A stretch of 64,000 nt of DNA from Spirochaetaceae bacterium (GTDB lineage: Bacteria > Spirochaetota > Spirochaetia > SZUA-6 > Bin103): contig JAPOQV010000006.1 in assembly GCA_026710565.1 (NCBI GenBank), forward strand, positions 1-64,000. Reading direction: 5' to 3'. Positions 55,586-64,000 of this stretch are shown one piece after another. A program made the translations under genes and the position numbers. The notes beneath the pieces are model-generated. The model worked only from the letters and a program-made list of their open reading frames with translations. It was not told the origin of the DNA and made no database searches. Positions within the stretch are counted from its first letter, which is position 1. Every line of letters starts with the position of its first letter.

Positions 55586-56632
55586 TCAGACCAACGGCAC
55601 GGTGCGCCCGCTGCGGGCCGACTCGTACGCGGCGGCGGCGATCGCCACGGCGTCCCGCGCCTGCGCGGCCGGCACCGGCGACGGTCCTCCCGCGAGCAGG
55701 CAGTCGACGAACGCGTTCGGCGGGAGCGTCGCGCGTGATGCCGGCAACTCGACCTCCGGGAACTCCCAGGCTCCGGTTGCGCTCCGGTAGACCTGCAGCG
55801 GGGGGGCGCCCGGCGCGGGCTTGCGGCTGGTCGCCACGTCGGGGCCGGTTGCCAGGATCGTCCCGCCGTCGCCGTAGATCTCGATCGTGGGGCCGCCGGC
55901 GACCTCCGTCCACCCGGTCTGCAGGCTGCCGGTGCAGCCGTCGCCCAGGTCAAGCAGCAGGTGCGCGCTGTCCTCCACCGCCATGCCCGGCGTGCCTTCG
56001 GCCGTCCGGGCGGTGACCGCCCGCGGCATCCCGAACATCCAGAGGAACCACAGGAGGGCGTGGGCGCCCTCGTCCATGAGCGCCCCGCCGCCGGCCAGCG
56101 CCGGATCGGTCATCCAGCCCAGCACGCCCTCCCGGTCGGCGGCGTCGATGGCGAAGTGGTGGCTGTGCCGGCGGCGCACCGTGTGCACGCGGCCGATCGC
56201 GCCGCCGTCGAGCAGCCGCCGCACCTCCACGTGCAGCGCATCGAAGCGCAGGTTGTAGGCCTGCATGAAGATCGCATCGCTGGCGTTCGCGGCGGCCAGG
56301 ATGCGGTCGGCGTCGGCCACGGTCGCCGCCATCGGCTTCTGCAGGAGCACGTGCTTGCCGGCGGCCAGGGCCGGCACGGCATGAGCCGCGTGATGAGCGT
56401 TTTCGGAGCAGACCGATACGGCGTCGACATCGCTCCTCGCCAAAAGGTCATCCAGGTTGCCGTGCGCCTCCACACCCAGTCGCGCGGCTTCCCGGTCAGC
56501 GCGATCCGCGTCCGCGTCCCACACCGCCACCACCCGAGCCTCCTCGCGCTCGGAGAACGCGTCGGCCCACGGCCGCTGATGCGGGTGCGCGAAGCTCACC
56601 AGGCCGATCCCGATCTGCGCGGTCGCTGCCAT
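55586..56632 (-). CDS. Gfo/Idh/MocA-family oxidoreductase
   Basis: 348 aa. IGIGLVSFAHPHQRPWADAF replaces the usual GxGxxG by a variant glycine loop, and LLQKPMAAT stands for the catalytic EKP with Gln for Glu. Lysine is kept. The C-terminal domain contains DEGAHALLWFLWMFG. It is first in the minus-strand group with the type T and S1 genes, 41 nt ahead. Likely sugar oxidoreductase. Confidence 0.88.
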   Translation of the reverse strand: MAATAQIGIGLVSFAHPHQRPWADAFSEREEARVVAVWDADADRADREAARLGVEAHGNLDDLLARSDVDAVSVCSENAHHAAHAVPALAAGKHVLLQKPMAATVADADRILAAANASDAIFMQAYNLRFDALHVEVRRLLDGGAIGRVHTVRRRHSHHFAIDAADREGVLGWMTDPALAGGGALMDEGAHALLWFLWMFGMPRAVTARTAEGTPGMAVEDSAHLLLDLGDGCTGSLQTGWTEVAGGPTIEIYGDGGTILATGPDVATSRKPAPGAPPLQVYRSATGAWEFPEVELPASRATLPPNAFVDCLLAGGPSPVPAAQARDAVAIAAAAYESARSGRTVPLV

Positions 56633-57573
56633 TCACACCACCTCCGTGTCCCCACACTGTCGCAGCCCCTCGCGATTCGCAACCTTGGGTCGTTTCCCAT
56701 CTGTCAGATTTGCGCCTGACCACCTCGGCGAACGTCCCGCATCCGTCCTCATTTCATTCACTGACTTGACTGCGTAGAATGTAGAATGCTCACTGGGACG
56801 AAGTAGTGACATGACCGATCAAGGAGTCGTCAATCGGGCGAGAGTCCCTTCGGAACGAGGTATCTGTATGTGCATGGCAGTGTTCCGGCGCCGCTCGTGG
56901 GTCTCGGCGGAGATTGCGGCCGTGTGCACGAGGGTATTGGAAGAAGTCGGCAAACCGGTTCACCCGCCACCAATCTCAGAGAGAACCGACAACACTCGCG
57001 CGAAACGGAGAGAGAGAATCAGAGAAGTGCGAAAGACCGCAACAAGATTTCGGAGCCGAGCGTGGGCATCAGATCGATCCCGCAGCGACTGTGGAGAATT
57101 GCTGAGGTTGATAGGAACACCGGGATCCGAGATTCCGGATTCGTTGATCGGCTGGGAGATCGACGGTGCGCTTCCAACCTGACGCGCGGAAACTTCCGAC
57201 GAGTCAAGCCACCCCCGGTAGTTGCCCTTGATCCCAACGCTACCCTACCTACCCTACCTACCCTAAGCGGGAACATGATCGAGGTGATGACATCGCCTAG
57301 GGCGTTCAAGGATGGAATAGACACCTTCGAATTATGTCGTAGTTGGCGTGATGATTGATCTGCCAGAGACTCCGGAGCAGATGTTTGGTGACATGGCGGC
57401 GAGAGGTGTTCGCAAAGAAACCTCGGTACTTTGCTGCACAAGAGCTCGCAACCAGACGTTCTGCCACGCTGCCCGCCGGCAAGTGGCTTCGGTCGCGATA
57501 GGCCACACTGCACTTCGGCTTGCGGGCCTCCCACAGCGTGATGGCGACCATCGGACGCGCTATGGTGGGGCGA
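56633..57573 (+). other. 0.94-kb stretch without a confident gene
   Basis: Open frames such as 56811-57182 (123 aa) and 56870-57358 (162 aa) overlap each other, have no recognisable domain and look like chance frames; a minus-strand frame at 57306-57551 is equally unconvincing. The sequence has lower G+C than the block before it and carries a 9-base tandem repeat at 57241-57266. It may hold decayed genes, regulatory RNA or an old mobile remnant; I see no terminal repeats or transposase. Confidence 0.5.
57241..57266 (+). repeat. Tandem repeat of TACCCTACC, about 2.9 units
   Basis: Two full TACCCTACC units and an 8-base partial unit follow each other without interruption. In one frame it would encode a short LPT repeat. 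It is the only obvious tandem repeat in the window and lies in the gene-free stretch. Confidence 0.85.
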
Positions 57574-58269
57574 ATGATGAACCGGCTGCACGTCTATGAG
57601 TTGCTGTTCCGCCAGCATGGGCCACAGGGGTGGTGGCCGAGCCAGTCGCCGTTCGAGACTATGGTCGGCGCCGTGCTGACGCAGCGCACGGCGTGGCTCA
57701 ACGCTGTACGTGCCATCGACGCGCTGCGCCGGGCGGGACTGCTGACGCCCGCACGCATGCGCGCCGAGCCGGTCGAATCGCTGGCCGCGCACATCCGCGC
57801 GAGCGGGTTCTTCCGGGCCAAGGCGCGCAAGCTGCACGCGCTCTGCGGGTACCTGGCCAGCCATGGCGATGACGTCGAGGCCCTGCGGTCGATCGGAGTT
57901 GCCCGGCTGCGGGCAGAGTTGCTGGCCGTGCACGGCGTCGGCCCGGAGACCGCCGACGCGATCATGCTCTACGCGGTGGGCGTACCGACCTTCGTGGTCG
58001 ACGCGTACGCGGAGCGCGTCTTCTCTCGTCTCGGCGAGCCGTCGGCGACCAAGGGCTACGGACAGCTGCAGGCTTGGCTGATGGACGGGCTCCCCGCCGA
58101 CGCTGAGCTTCTGGGCGAGTATCATGCGTTGCTCGTTCGCCACGGTCGCGAGATGTGCACGGCGCGGCAGCCGCGCTGCCACGCATGCTCGCTGCGGCGG
58201 TGGTGCGCGACCGCCACGCGCACGCAACCGTCGTGGCCAACTCACCCAAGAGCGCCGTCGAACAGGTGA
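57574..58269 (+). CDS. Endonuclease III-like DNA glycosylase (MagIII-type)
   Basis: 231 aa from the ATG at 57574 (MMNRLHVYE); the frame is open from 57520. HhH-GPD fold: TMVGAVLTQRTAW, then the helix-hairpin-helix LLAVHGVGPETADAIMLYA with the catalytic aspartate in FVVDAYAERV. The 4Fe-4S loop is perfect: C195-x6-C-x2-C-x5-C211. Nth uses GVGRKTA with a lyase lysine; here that position is glutamate, so it is probably a monofunctional glycosylase such as MagIII (3-methyladenine). Confidence 0.87.
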   Translation: MMNRLHVYELLFRQHGPQGWWPSQSPFETMVGAVLTQRTAWLNAVRAIDALRRAGLLTPARMRAEPVESLAAHIRASGFFRAKARKLHALCGYLASHGDDVEALRSIGVARLRAELLAVHGVGPETADAIMLYAVGVPTFVVDAYAERVFSRLGEPSATKGYGQLQAWLMDGLPADAELLGEYHALLVRHGREMCTARQPRCHACSLRRWCATATRTQPSWPTHPRAPSNR

Positions 58270-58398
58270 GCGTCGTCGAGGCGAGCGTCGAAAGTCGGTA
58301 CTTGGCGGCTCGGGCATCGTCGCATGGGGGGCGTTCTCGCTCCCAGCATGCTACAAGTGCGGTGACGTGCGGTAATGATGTTCTGGGAGGTATGAGCG

Positions 58399-59181
58399 AT
58401 GAGGCTACTACGGAGCGCGACGGTGGCAACGGCGGTCGCCTTGGGCGCGACAGCCGTGGCGTCGGCTGAGCCTATCACCATCTCAGCGGAGGATCTGACC
58501 GCTGAGTACGCAAAGAGCAGGCGAGAAGCGAACACCAAGTACAAGCATAACGATCTGGTCGTGTTCGGATACTTCAAGAGCACGACTGGAAATAGCGTCT
58601 TTTTTCAAGGCGGCGGTTCCTGTCTGATGAATAAGTCTCTCCAGCACACCGTCGCCGATCTCGAATACGGACAATACATCGTCATGGGTGGTGTCGGTTT
58701 CGGTCACTTCTTCGGTGACCCGTCGATCTACAAGTGCCTTCTGCTCGGCCCGGAAGACCTCGGGTATATAACGGAAGGAAGCGATCCGTCCCTTACCAAC
58801 CAATCGAACGACGGGCCGCCGGCAACACAGGGGGTGGCCACCGAGGATGACGAACCACAGGAGGCGCCAGCATCGACCACCCCGGAGTATTGGGAGGCAT
58901 CGCTTGTCGGCGTCTGGTCCCCAGGCCATGGAGACGGGTACCTACGCTTCTACGAAGACGGCACCATAGTACTGATCGCGGACAACTGCTCTTTGACTGG
59001 CAATGGTCGATGGAAATACGAGTACGGCGCCTTGACCTTCTACGACTCCACCGGGCAGACCGAGGTCAGCTTTTTCAACATTATCAGTGTGCCAGTGAAG
59101 CCTGTCCCCGGAGACGTCCTTGTACTAGACACTTCACGCGAGTGGATGTTGATCTCCGACGACCCGGACCTAGAGTGCTGA
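58399..59181 (+). CDS. Secreted protein with tRNA_anti-like OB-fold domain
   Basis: 260 aa. A signal peptide ends AVASAEP. The mature N-terminal half (ITISAEDLTAEYAKSRREAN, YKHNDLVVFGYF) matches the tRNA_anti-like OB-fold family. After an acidic Pro-rich linker (about 135-170) the C-terminal half is a lipocalin-like beta-meander (VGVWSPGHGDGYLRFYEDGT ... NGRWKYEYGALTFYD). Function unknown. G+C is lower than in the main block. Confidence 0.72.
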   Translation: MRLLRSATVATAVALGATAVASAEPITISAEDLTAEYAKSRREANTKYKHNDLVVFGYFKSTTGNSVFFQGGGSCLMNKSLQHTVADLEYGQYIVMGGVGFGHFFGDPSIYKCLLLGPEDLGYITEGSDPSLTNQSNDGPPATQGVATEDDEPQEAPASTTPEYWEASLVGVWSPGHGDGYLRFYEDGTIVLIADNCSLTGNGRWKYEYGALTFYDSTGQTEVSFFNIISVPVKPVPGDVLVLDTSREWMLISDDPDLEC

Positions 59182-59321
59182 TCAGAGCACGCCTGTGCGC
59201 TTCATGTGACGCCGGAAGCGGAGATCGCCCGGATTGTGGCGTCTGGTCGGTCCCGTGAGGTCTGAGGAGTAGCTTAGCTACCACAGGCCACGGCGAATAC
59301 GCCAGGACCCACCGTGTATCC

Positions 59322-59741
59322 GTGCGCCGAGTCTGCAAAATGGCCCGGCGCCTAAGTCGGGCACGCAGGGAGGCGGAGCATGTACGAGTACGGAGGTCGG
59401 GCGGCCTGGCCGTGGCGGGCATCGTCGCCGCCATCGCGGTGTTCTCCGCGTTGGTGGGAGCGGAGGGGTTCATCGCACGTGACTACCCCGGCAAGAGCGG
59501 GCTCAAGTGGTTCATCCTGTCGGTCATGCTGTCACCCGTTCTCGCGTTGCTGCTTCTTTTGGCGGCATCAGAACGGCCGGCGCAGGCAGCGGCGCCGACC
59601 GCCAGCTCACGCCGCAATGAAGCCGTGGACGAGGTGCAGCAAGGACGTTCGGGCGACCGCCGCGAGCTCCCCCCACTGCCGGACCACGCGATAGGGGTTG
59701 ACCCGGCGATGCCGCCATATGCGCAGTGGGTCACGTGGTGA
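59322..59741 (+). CDS. Small membrane protein, 139 aa
   Basis: Two membrane segments (LAVAGIVAAIAVFSALVG and WFILSVMLSPVLALLLLLA) flank an amphipathic loop ARDYPGKSGLK; the C-terminal part is polar and Pro-rich. The pattern FIARDYPGKSGLKWF occurs in other two-segment proteins of no known role. A start at 59343 (MARRLSR) is equally possible. Confidence 0.5.
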   Translation: MRRVCKMARRLSRARREAEHVRVRRSGGLAVAGIVAAIAVFSALVGAEGFIARDYPGKSGLKWFILSVMLSPVLALLLLLAASERPAQAAAPTASSRRNEAVDEVQQGRSGDRRELPPLPDHAIGVDPAMPPYAQWVTW

Positions 59742-59780
59742 ACGGTTGCGCGTCCCAATGGTGCGGCCGTAGGGTGACGC

Positions 59781-60053
59781 ATGGACGCTGAGACGGGGGC
59801 GTACTTCGACGAGCGGTTCGCCGACATGAAAGCGAGTGCCCACCAGCGGTTCGACGCGATGGACCGGAGGCTAGATCCTCTTTGCGAGGATGGCGACCTC
59901 AAACCTCGTTGGCGCGGGATCCGTGCTTTCGCCACCGAGGATCAGGAGGAGTCGGGAAGAGCCAATCTCCCCAGTCGCTATGACTGGACGATCCGGGTGC
60001 CGGCCGACGAACTGTCGATGATCTTCGCCAAGCTCATGGAGTCGCTTCGGTAG
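59781..60053 (+). CDS. Hypothetical protein, 90 aa
   Basis: A short, charged protein (DERFADMKASAHQRFDAMD helix at the start; IRVPADELSMIFAKLMESL at the end). No recognisable domain. Reasonable codon use and a start not overlapping others make it plausible, but it could be chance. Confidence 0.35.
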   Translation: MDAETGAYFDERFADMKASAHQRFDAMDRRLDPLCEDGDLKPRWRGIRAFATEDQEESGRANLPSRYDWTIRVPADELSMIFAKLMESLR

Positions 60054-60118
60054 GAAGACTGGGGATAGAACGACGAGCACCGTTCAATCATGTGTATAGT
60101 TCCCAACCGATTCGCACC

Positions 60119-61054
60119 TCAACCCTTGATCGACCCGATCATGATCCCCTTGACGAAGTATCTCTGCAAGAACGGATATACCAGAATTATCGGAATGATG
60201 GTCACCGCCATCGCCGTAGCCTTTACCGACTCCAGCGTAGGCCTATAGCCCATGATGTTGCCAAACGCCGGGTTCTGCAATGCCAGTTCCTTCGCCGCGT
60301 CCACGTCCCTGATTATTTGAACCAATTTGAATTGCAGCGTAGCGAGCTCGCTGCCTCCAAAGATCATCGAATCAAACCAGCTGTTCCACTGCCAAACCGC
60401 ATTGAACAGGATGATCGCTGCGATCACCGCCTTCGACACGGGCAAGACTATCACGAAAAAAATCCGCAGATCATTTGCCCCATCCATCTTGGCCGATTCC
60501 TCGATCTCAGCCGAAAGACCCTTGAAGAACGTCATCATCACGATCGCGTTAAAAGCATTGAACAGAAGCGGAACGATGTACACCAGGAAATTCCGGTACA
60601 AACCGATGCTCCTGATCAACAAGAAGAACGGTATCAGACCTCCGTTGATATACATGGTTATGAGCATGTAGGTGAGAATGGCCTTCCTGCCAACGAGATA
60701 CTTCTTTGACACCCCGTACGCGAAGCATGCGGTGAAGAACACGCTTGTCAAGGCTCCTATCACCGTCCTTGCCACCGAAATATAGAACGCTCGGAACAAC
60801 GACGGATCCTTGAAGAAGAATACGAAATTGTCCAGCGTGACGACCCTGGGGAAAAAAAACAGCCGGCCACGAAGTGCGTCCACAGGGTCATTCAACGACA
60901 ATACCAGCACGAGGTAGCAGGGATACACACAAATGACAGCCAGGACGCCGAGCACGCCGATGTTGAGGTAGTCAAACGTCGTATTCTTATCGAGGGCCTT
61001 CCTCTGACCCTCTCTACGCTCCGTTCCCACTGCCGAGCTAGAAAATGCTTTCAC
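60119..61054 (-). CDS. Carbohydrate ABC transporter permease (LplC/YtcP type, CUT1)
   Basis: 311 aa from GTG at 61054, with GAGGTGG about 8 nt before. It shows six segments; the N-terminus is NIGVLGVLAVICVYPCYLVL, and the EAA-type loop is SAEIEESAKMDGANDLRIFF. The family takes up large sugars, as in LplABC/YtcPQ, and pairs with LplB. The C-terminal YFVKGIMIGSIKG is family-typical. It overlaps the LplB-like gene by 17 nt. G+C is about 52%, distinctly below the rest of the window. Confidence 0.92.
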   Translation of the reverse strand: MKAFSSSAVGTERREGQRKALDKNTTFDYLNIGVLGVLAVICVYPCYLVLVLSLNDPVDALRGRLFFFPRVVTLDNFVFFFKDPSLFRAFYISVARTVIGALTSVFFTACFAYGVSKKYLVGRKAILTYMLITMYINGGLIPFFLLIRSIGLYRNFLVYIVPLLFNAFNAIVMMTFFKGLSAEIEESAKMDGANDLRIFFVIVLPVSKAVIAAIILFNAVWQWNSWFDSMIFGGSELATLQFKLVQIIRDVDAAKELALQNPAFGNIMGYRPTLESVKATAMAVTIIPIILVYPFLQRYFVKGIMIGSIKG

Positions 61055-61988
61055 CCGTATACCACCTCGAAAATCTGTTTGCCGACAATAGCAGAATGAA
61101 TGCCACCAGTGACTGAAATAGTCCGACCGCGGTCGAATAGGAAAACCTGGCCTTCTGTAATCCCATCTTGTACGTATACGTCTCCAGTATTTCCGCCACG
61201 TCCAGGACCAGGATATTCTGCATCAGAAACAGCTGCTCGAAGTTCTGCGTCATCATCCTGCTGATTGCAAGAATCAGCAAGATTATCACCGTGGGCTTTA
61301 TGCCGGGAATCGTGATGTACCAAGCCCTCTGGAATCGCGATGCGCCGTCCATGTATGCCGCTTCATACAGGGTCGGGCTGATCGTCGAGATGGCCGCCAG
61401 ATATATGATCGAGCTGAAGCCGAAGAACTTCCAGACGTCGCTTAGTACCACGATCGAAAAGAAGGAAAGCCTGTCGGCGAGAAATGCGTACGGCTGGCTG
61501 ACGACGTTCAGCGAGGTCAACACGTAATTGATCACGCCCGATTCCGAGAAGAACGTTATCAGGAACGCCGCCACGAACGCCCACGAGAGAAAATGGGGCA
61601 TGTACGTGAGCGTCTGAACGCCCTTCTTGAACAGCTTCATCCCCTTCAGCTCGTTCAACATGAGCGCGAAAATGATGGGGACAGGAAAGCCGATTACCAG
61701 TTTCGCCGCGCTTATCAGAAACGTGTTTCTCAGCGCGTTGTAAAAGAGCCTGTCCGCGAACAAGTCCCGAAAATGGTCAAATCCGCTCCACGGACTCCCC
61801 CAGATGCCGATTCCAACATTGTAGTCCTTGAATGCAATGATCACCCCGTAAATCGGCATGTAGGCAAAAATGAACAGCCATACTACTGCCGGCATGACCA
61901 GCAGCAGCAGGTATTTCTGCTCGTTGACCCTCTTCAGCAGCCTGTTCCTGCCGATCACCGCAGTCGTGGAATGTCCGTCTGTCGCCAT
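61038..61988 (-). CDS. Carbohydrate ABC transporter permease (LplB/YteP type, CUT1)
   Basis: 316 aa. YLLLLVMPAVVWLFIFAYMPIYGVIIAFKDY starts the transmembrane domain and the EAA loop is LYEAAYMDGASRFQRAWYIT. LplB family. It follows the hydrolase gene by 96 nt and overlaps LplC. The cognate binding protein and ATPase are not in the window and may lie beyond its right end. Confidence 0.92.
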   Translation of the reverse strand: MATDGHSTTAVIGRNRLLKRVNEQKYLLLLVMPAVVWLFIFAYMPIYGVIIAFKDYNVGIGIWGSPWSGFDHFRDLFADRLFYNALRNTFLISAAKLVIGFPVPIIFALMLNELKGMKLFKKGVQTLTYMPHFLSWAFVAAFLITFFSESGVINYVLTSLNVVSQPYAFLADRLSFFSIVVLSDVWKFFGFSSIIYLAAISTISPTLYEAAYMDGASRFQRAWYITIPGIKPTVIILLILAISRMMTQNFEQLFLMQNILVLDVAEILETYTYKMGLQKARFSYSTAVGLFQSLVAFILLLSANRFSRWYTGESIF

Positions 61989-62084
61989 GCTACGAACCCG
62001 ACGGTCGAACCGGGCGTCCCGCTTCCGGATTCGCCTCCGACTCAGCCGCTGGGCCGTTCGCGTATGGGCGAGAACGGCCGACGC

Positions 62085-64000
62085 TCACCAGTTGACCTCC
62101 AGAAGCAGCTCCCCCGGAAAATCGTCGATGACAATCGTCTCACTGTCGGGGTCATACGTGCCGGCGCTGACTTCCCTGGCCTTCACGCCGTTGGGGTGGG
62201 GCACGTGTACGGTCACCCTGTCCGGCAACGAGCGCTTCAGGTCGCTGATCCGTACTGACACGGTGACCATGCCGTCTTCACCGTTCGACTTCACGTGCAG
62301 CTCAATGTTCCCGAAGTAGCTCTTCATGCCACTCACCTCTATTGACTTCCCGTGCGTGAGCCACTTGCGCGGCACCCCCGGCATGATCGACAGGTGATCG
62401 CCGGCTTCGAGATACAGCATCCACCTGCTTCGCATCAGGAACCACGCCTCCTCGTGCGTCTTGTGGGGACTCACCTGGTAGTAGTGCTCCCAAAAGGCAT
62501 AGGTTTCTCTGTCAGCAAGACCGGAGACGTTGTTGTAGTACTCCTTCAAGAATGCATTTCTTTCTCCTCTTCTCAAATGTGCGTATGGATGGGGGCTGTA
62601 GTACGGCTGGCTGAACATCACGTTCCTCTGGAACAACAGCTCGACGGCACCGTTGACGATAAAGTCCCCGTACAATTCGTTGGGATCGACCACTTCCTGC
62701 AAGAGCAGATACATCGGCCCCGTGTGTCCGTCTCTCGCGGTAAACGTCCCGTGAGTGAAGCTCGAACCCCCCTCGGCATACAGGGCTACGGGGCCACGGT
62801 TTTCGGCCCACGGAGGTGCCGCGGGGCACCAGCGTCCGCTCCCCAAGGGTATGACCGGGGACTCTCTCAAGTTCTTCTCCAAAGCCGCTCTGATGTTCCT
62901 CAGCAGCCTTGTCGCCGCCGCTTTGATCTCTTCCGATTGCTCCTTGTCCAAATCCGCCAAGACCTCCGCTGACCGGATCAGCCCGAGGTACGCATAGCCG
63001 TTCAACATGTATGAATGGTAAGGATCCTCCGGGTCTGCAACCTTGCCATCGATCATTCCATAGTAGCCCTTGGCTCGGTATTCCTCGTTCTCATTGCGCT
63101 CGATCCATCTGCAAATGTACCCACAAGCCTTCAGGATCCTGTCTTTGATCGATTTGATCCAGTCGATATCCTTCGTGTACCTGTAATGCTCGCCAACATT
63201 CCAAAGCACAGCCCCGGTTTCCAGCATGTAACTACCAAAGTTCTGCATGAATCCATCGTCGTGCTGCTTTTCGATGAAGTACATTATCGCTCTTCTGGCA
63301 AGGTCGTGGTCGCCGACCGAATCCAGGTATTGAATAATGGGTGAGCTCTCCGAACCGATCGGACTGTAAACCCCTACGACGGGAGCTACCGCGGCATCCG
63401 GTTCGTTGCCATAGCAGACAAGGTCCAAATGCAGCTTGCCGGCGCGCATCATCTCGTCAATTCTCTTTTCCGGCACGCTCAACGACGCCATGCGATCCAA
63501 CTTGCGCATCCAGAAGACCTTGCACGCGTCGTAATGTCGGCGATAGTCTTGCCCCGCCAGCGCAGCCGCCCTGTCTGTAGACACCGGCCGGTGCGGGATC
63601 TTGAACAGATACTCGATGCTCTCGCCCGGCGCGAGCAGCACTGCCATTTCCTGCTGCGGCACGGGCTTGCCGTTCAGCGTCGCTACCAGGTAAACCCGTT
63701 CATGGCCAAAGGACCCATAGCCCTTCGTCTTGTCGTAGGACGAGCTGAGCCTGAATTTGCCCGGGTTGACGTAGACATTCGCCTCTGGAATACGGACCCA
63801 CGAATACTTCGGCGCGTCGGCGGTATTGGTCGCGTTGATCTTGATATATATGACGGTTTCTTCGTCCTTGAAGATCTCCCGATCATGAATCTTCTCCATG
63901 TCCGCCTGTTGGTCGGCCGTCAACATGCTCGCCTCCGAGTAATGATCGGCGACCAGTATGTTGGTGCCCTGGACCCGGTCTTCGCTCAATACGTCCTTTT
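62085..64000 (-). CDS. Six-hairpin glycoside hydrolase, 5' end beyond the window
   Basis: At least 638 aa; the frame is open to the window edge and no convincing start is present, the first start-like codon being TTG at 63989. An N-terminal beta region is followed by an (alpha/alpha)6 toroid: MMRAGKLHLDLVCYG, GSESSPIIQYLDSVGDHDLA, NFGSYMLETGAVLWNVGEHY, YHSYMLNGYAYLGLIRSAE. The C-terminus (LSIMPGVPRKWLTHGKSIEV) matches the closing beta domain of GH78-like and debranching enzymes. Probably an alpha-rhamnosidase- or glucosidase-type enzyme paired with the Lpl-type permeases. Lower G+C than the rest of the window. Confidence 0.75.
   Translation of the reverse strand, partial: KDVLSEDRVQGTNILVADHYSEASMLTADQQADMEKIHDREIFKDEETVIYIKINATNTADAPKYSWVRIPEANVYVNPGKFRLSSSYDKTKGYGSFGHERVYLVATLNGKPVPQQEMAVLLAPGESIEYLFKIPHRPVSTDRAAALAGQDYRRHYDACKVFWMRKLDRMASLSVPEKRIDEMMRAGKLHLDLVCYGNEPDAAVAPVVGVYSPIGSESSPIIQYLDSVGDHDLARRAIMYFIEKQHDDGFMQNFGSYMLETGAVLWNVGEHYRYTKDIDWIKSIKDRILKACGYICRWIERNENEEYRAKGYYGMIDGKVADPEDPYHSYMLNGYAYLGLIRSAEVLADLDKEQSEEIKAAATRLLRNIRAALEKNLRESPVIPLGSGRWCPAAPPWAENRGPVALYAEGGSSFTHGTFTARDGHTGPMYLLLQEVVDPNELYGDFIVNGAVELLFQRNVMFSQPYYSPHPYAHLRRGERNAFLKEYYNNVSGLADRETYAFWEHYYQVSPHKTHEEAWFLMRSRWMLYLEAGDHLSIMPGVPRKWLTHGKSIEVSGMKSYFGNIELHVKSNGEDGMVTVSVRISDLKRSLPDRVTVHVPHPNGVKAREVSAGTYDPDSETIVIDDFPGELLLEVNW

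Noticed and set aside
56765..56787. TTGACT / TAGAAT promoter
   Set aside because: The spacing between the two hexamers is about 11 nt, too short for sigma70.
56811..57182. 123-aa open frame as a gene
   Set aside because: Overlaps two other frames of similar length, has no domain and no ribosome site of note.

Overview
The window is dense, GC-rich bacterial DNA with no rRNA, tRNA or CRISPR array that I could find. The first 56 kb are about 70% G+C by sampled rows and the last 4 kb fall to about 52-55%. The two oligopeptide-type binding proteins have cleavable signal peptides without a lipobox, which fits a diderm with a periplasm. The mix of BNR sialidase-like propellers, Gfo/Idh/MocA oxidoreductases, a phytanoyl-CoA dioxygenase-like enzyme and Opp transporters resembles uncultured marine or sponge-associated lineages such as high-GC Spirochaetota. 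That placement is inference only.

Layout. 1-7.1 kb: a degenerate Gfo/Idh protein and an unknown 412-aa protein; then a spondin-domain protein, a YbaK deacylase, a PQQ-type sugar dehydrogenase, a Gfo/Idh oxidoreductase and a KefB-type antiporter. 7.1-16.6 kb: a DUF4268 nuclease-like module, two tandem copies of a sialidase-like gene, further propeller genes, a VapBC pair, and a TIM-barrel glycosidase-like gene cut by an amber codon. 16.6-24.9 kb: an ABC-2 exporter, a PhyH dioxygenase, a Phd/VapC pair, a DrrAB-type exporter, RidA, an NHL-repeat lyase-like protein and ketol-acid reductoisomerase. 24.9-28.3 kb: an aldo/keto reductase, HigBA, and a low-GC AAA ATPase whose TOPRIM-like partner gene is truncated.

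28.3-51.8 kb is the core glycan locus. On the minus strand, in transcription order, lie: binding protein 2, OppB2, OppC2, a TIM-barrel protein, a propeller protein, binding protein 1, OppB1, OppC1, OppD1, OppF1, another propeller protein, a nitrilase-family amidase and a GH106-like giant hydrolase. The OppD2/OppF2 ATPases, a Gfo/Idh oxidoreductase and a further propeller gene run divergently. 51.7-56.6 kb adds two small membrane proteins and a third propeller/TIM-barrel/oxidoreductase set. 56.6-60.1 kb is sparse: an unexplained 0.94-kb gap, an endonuclease III-like glycosylase and small secreted or membrane proteins. 60.1-64 kb holds LplB/LplC-type permeases and a hydrolase that runs off the edge; its composition suggests transfer.

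Working model (inference): the propellers and TIM-barrel proteins cut or bind a complex, perhaps amidated, glycan. Two Opp importers take up the products. The Gfo/Idh, aldo/keto and PQQ enzymes oxidise the released sugars. The repeated pairing of the same two unassigned families (propeller plus about 530-aa TIM-barrel) at three loci is the best candidate here for an undescribed enzyme system. Several toxin-antitoxin and nuclease modules, some in pieces, sit between the metabolic blocks.
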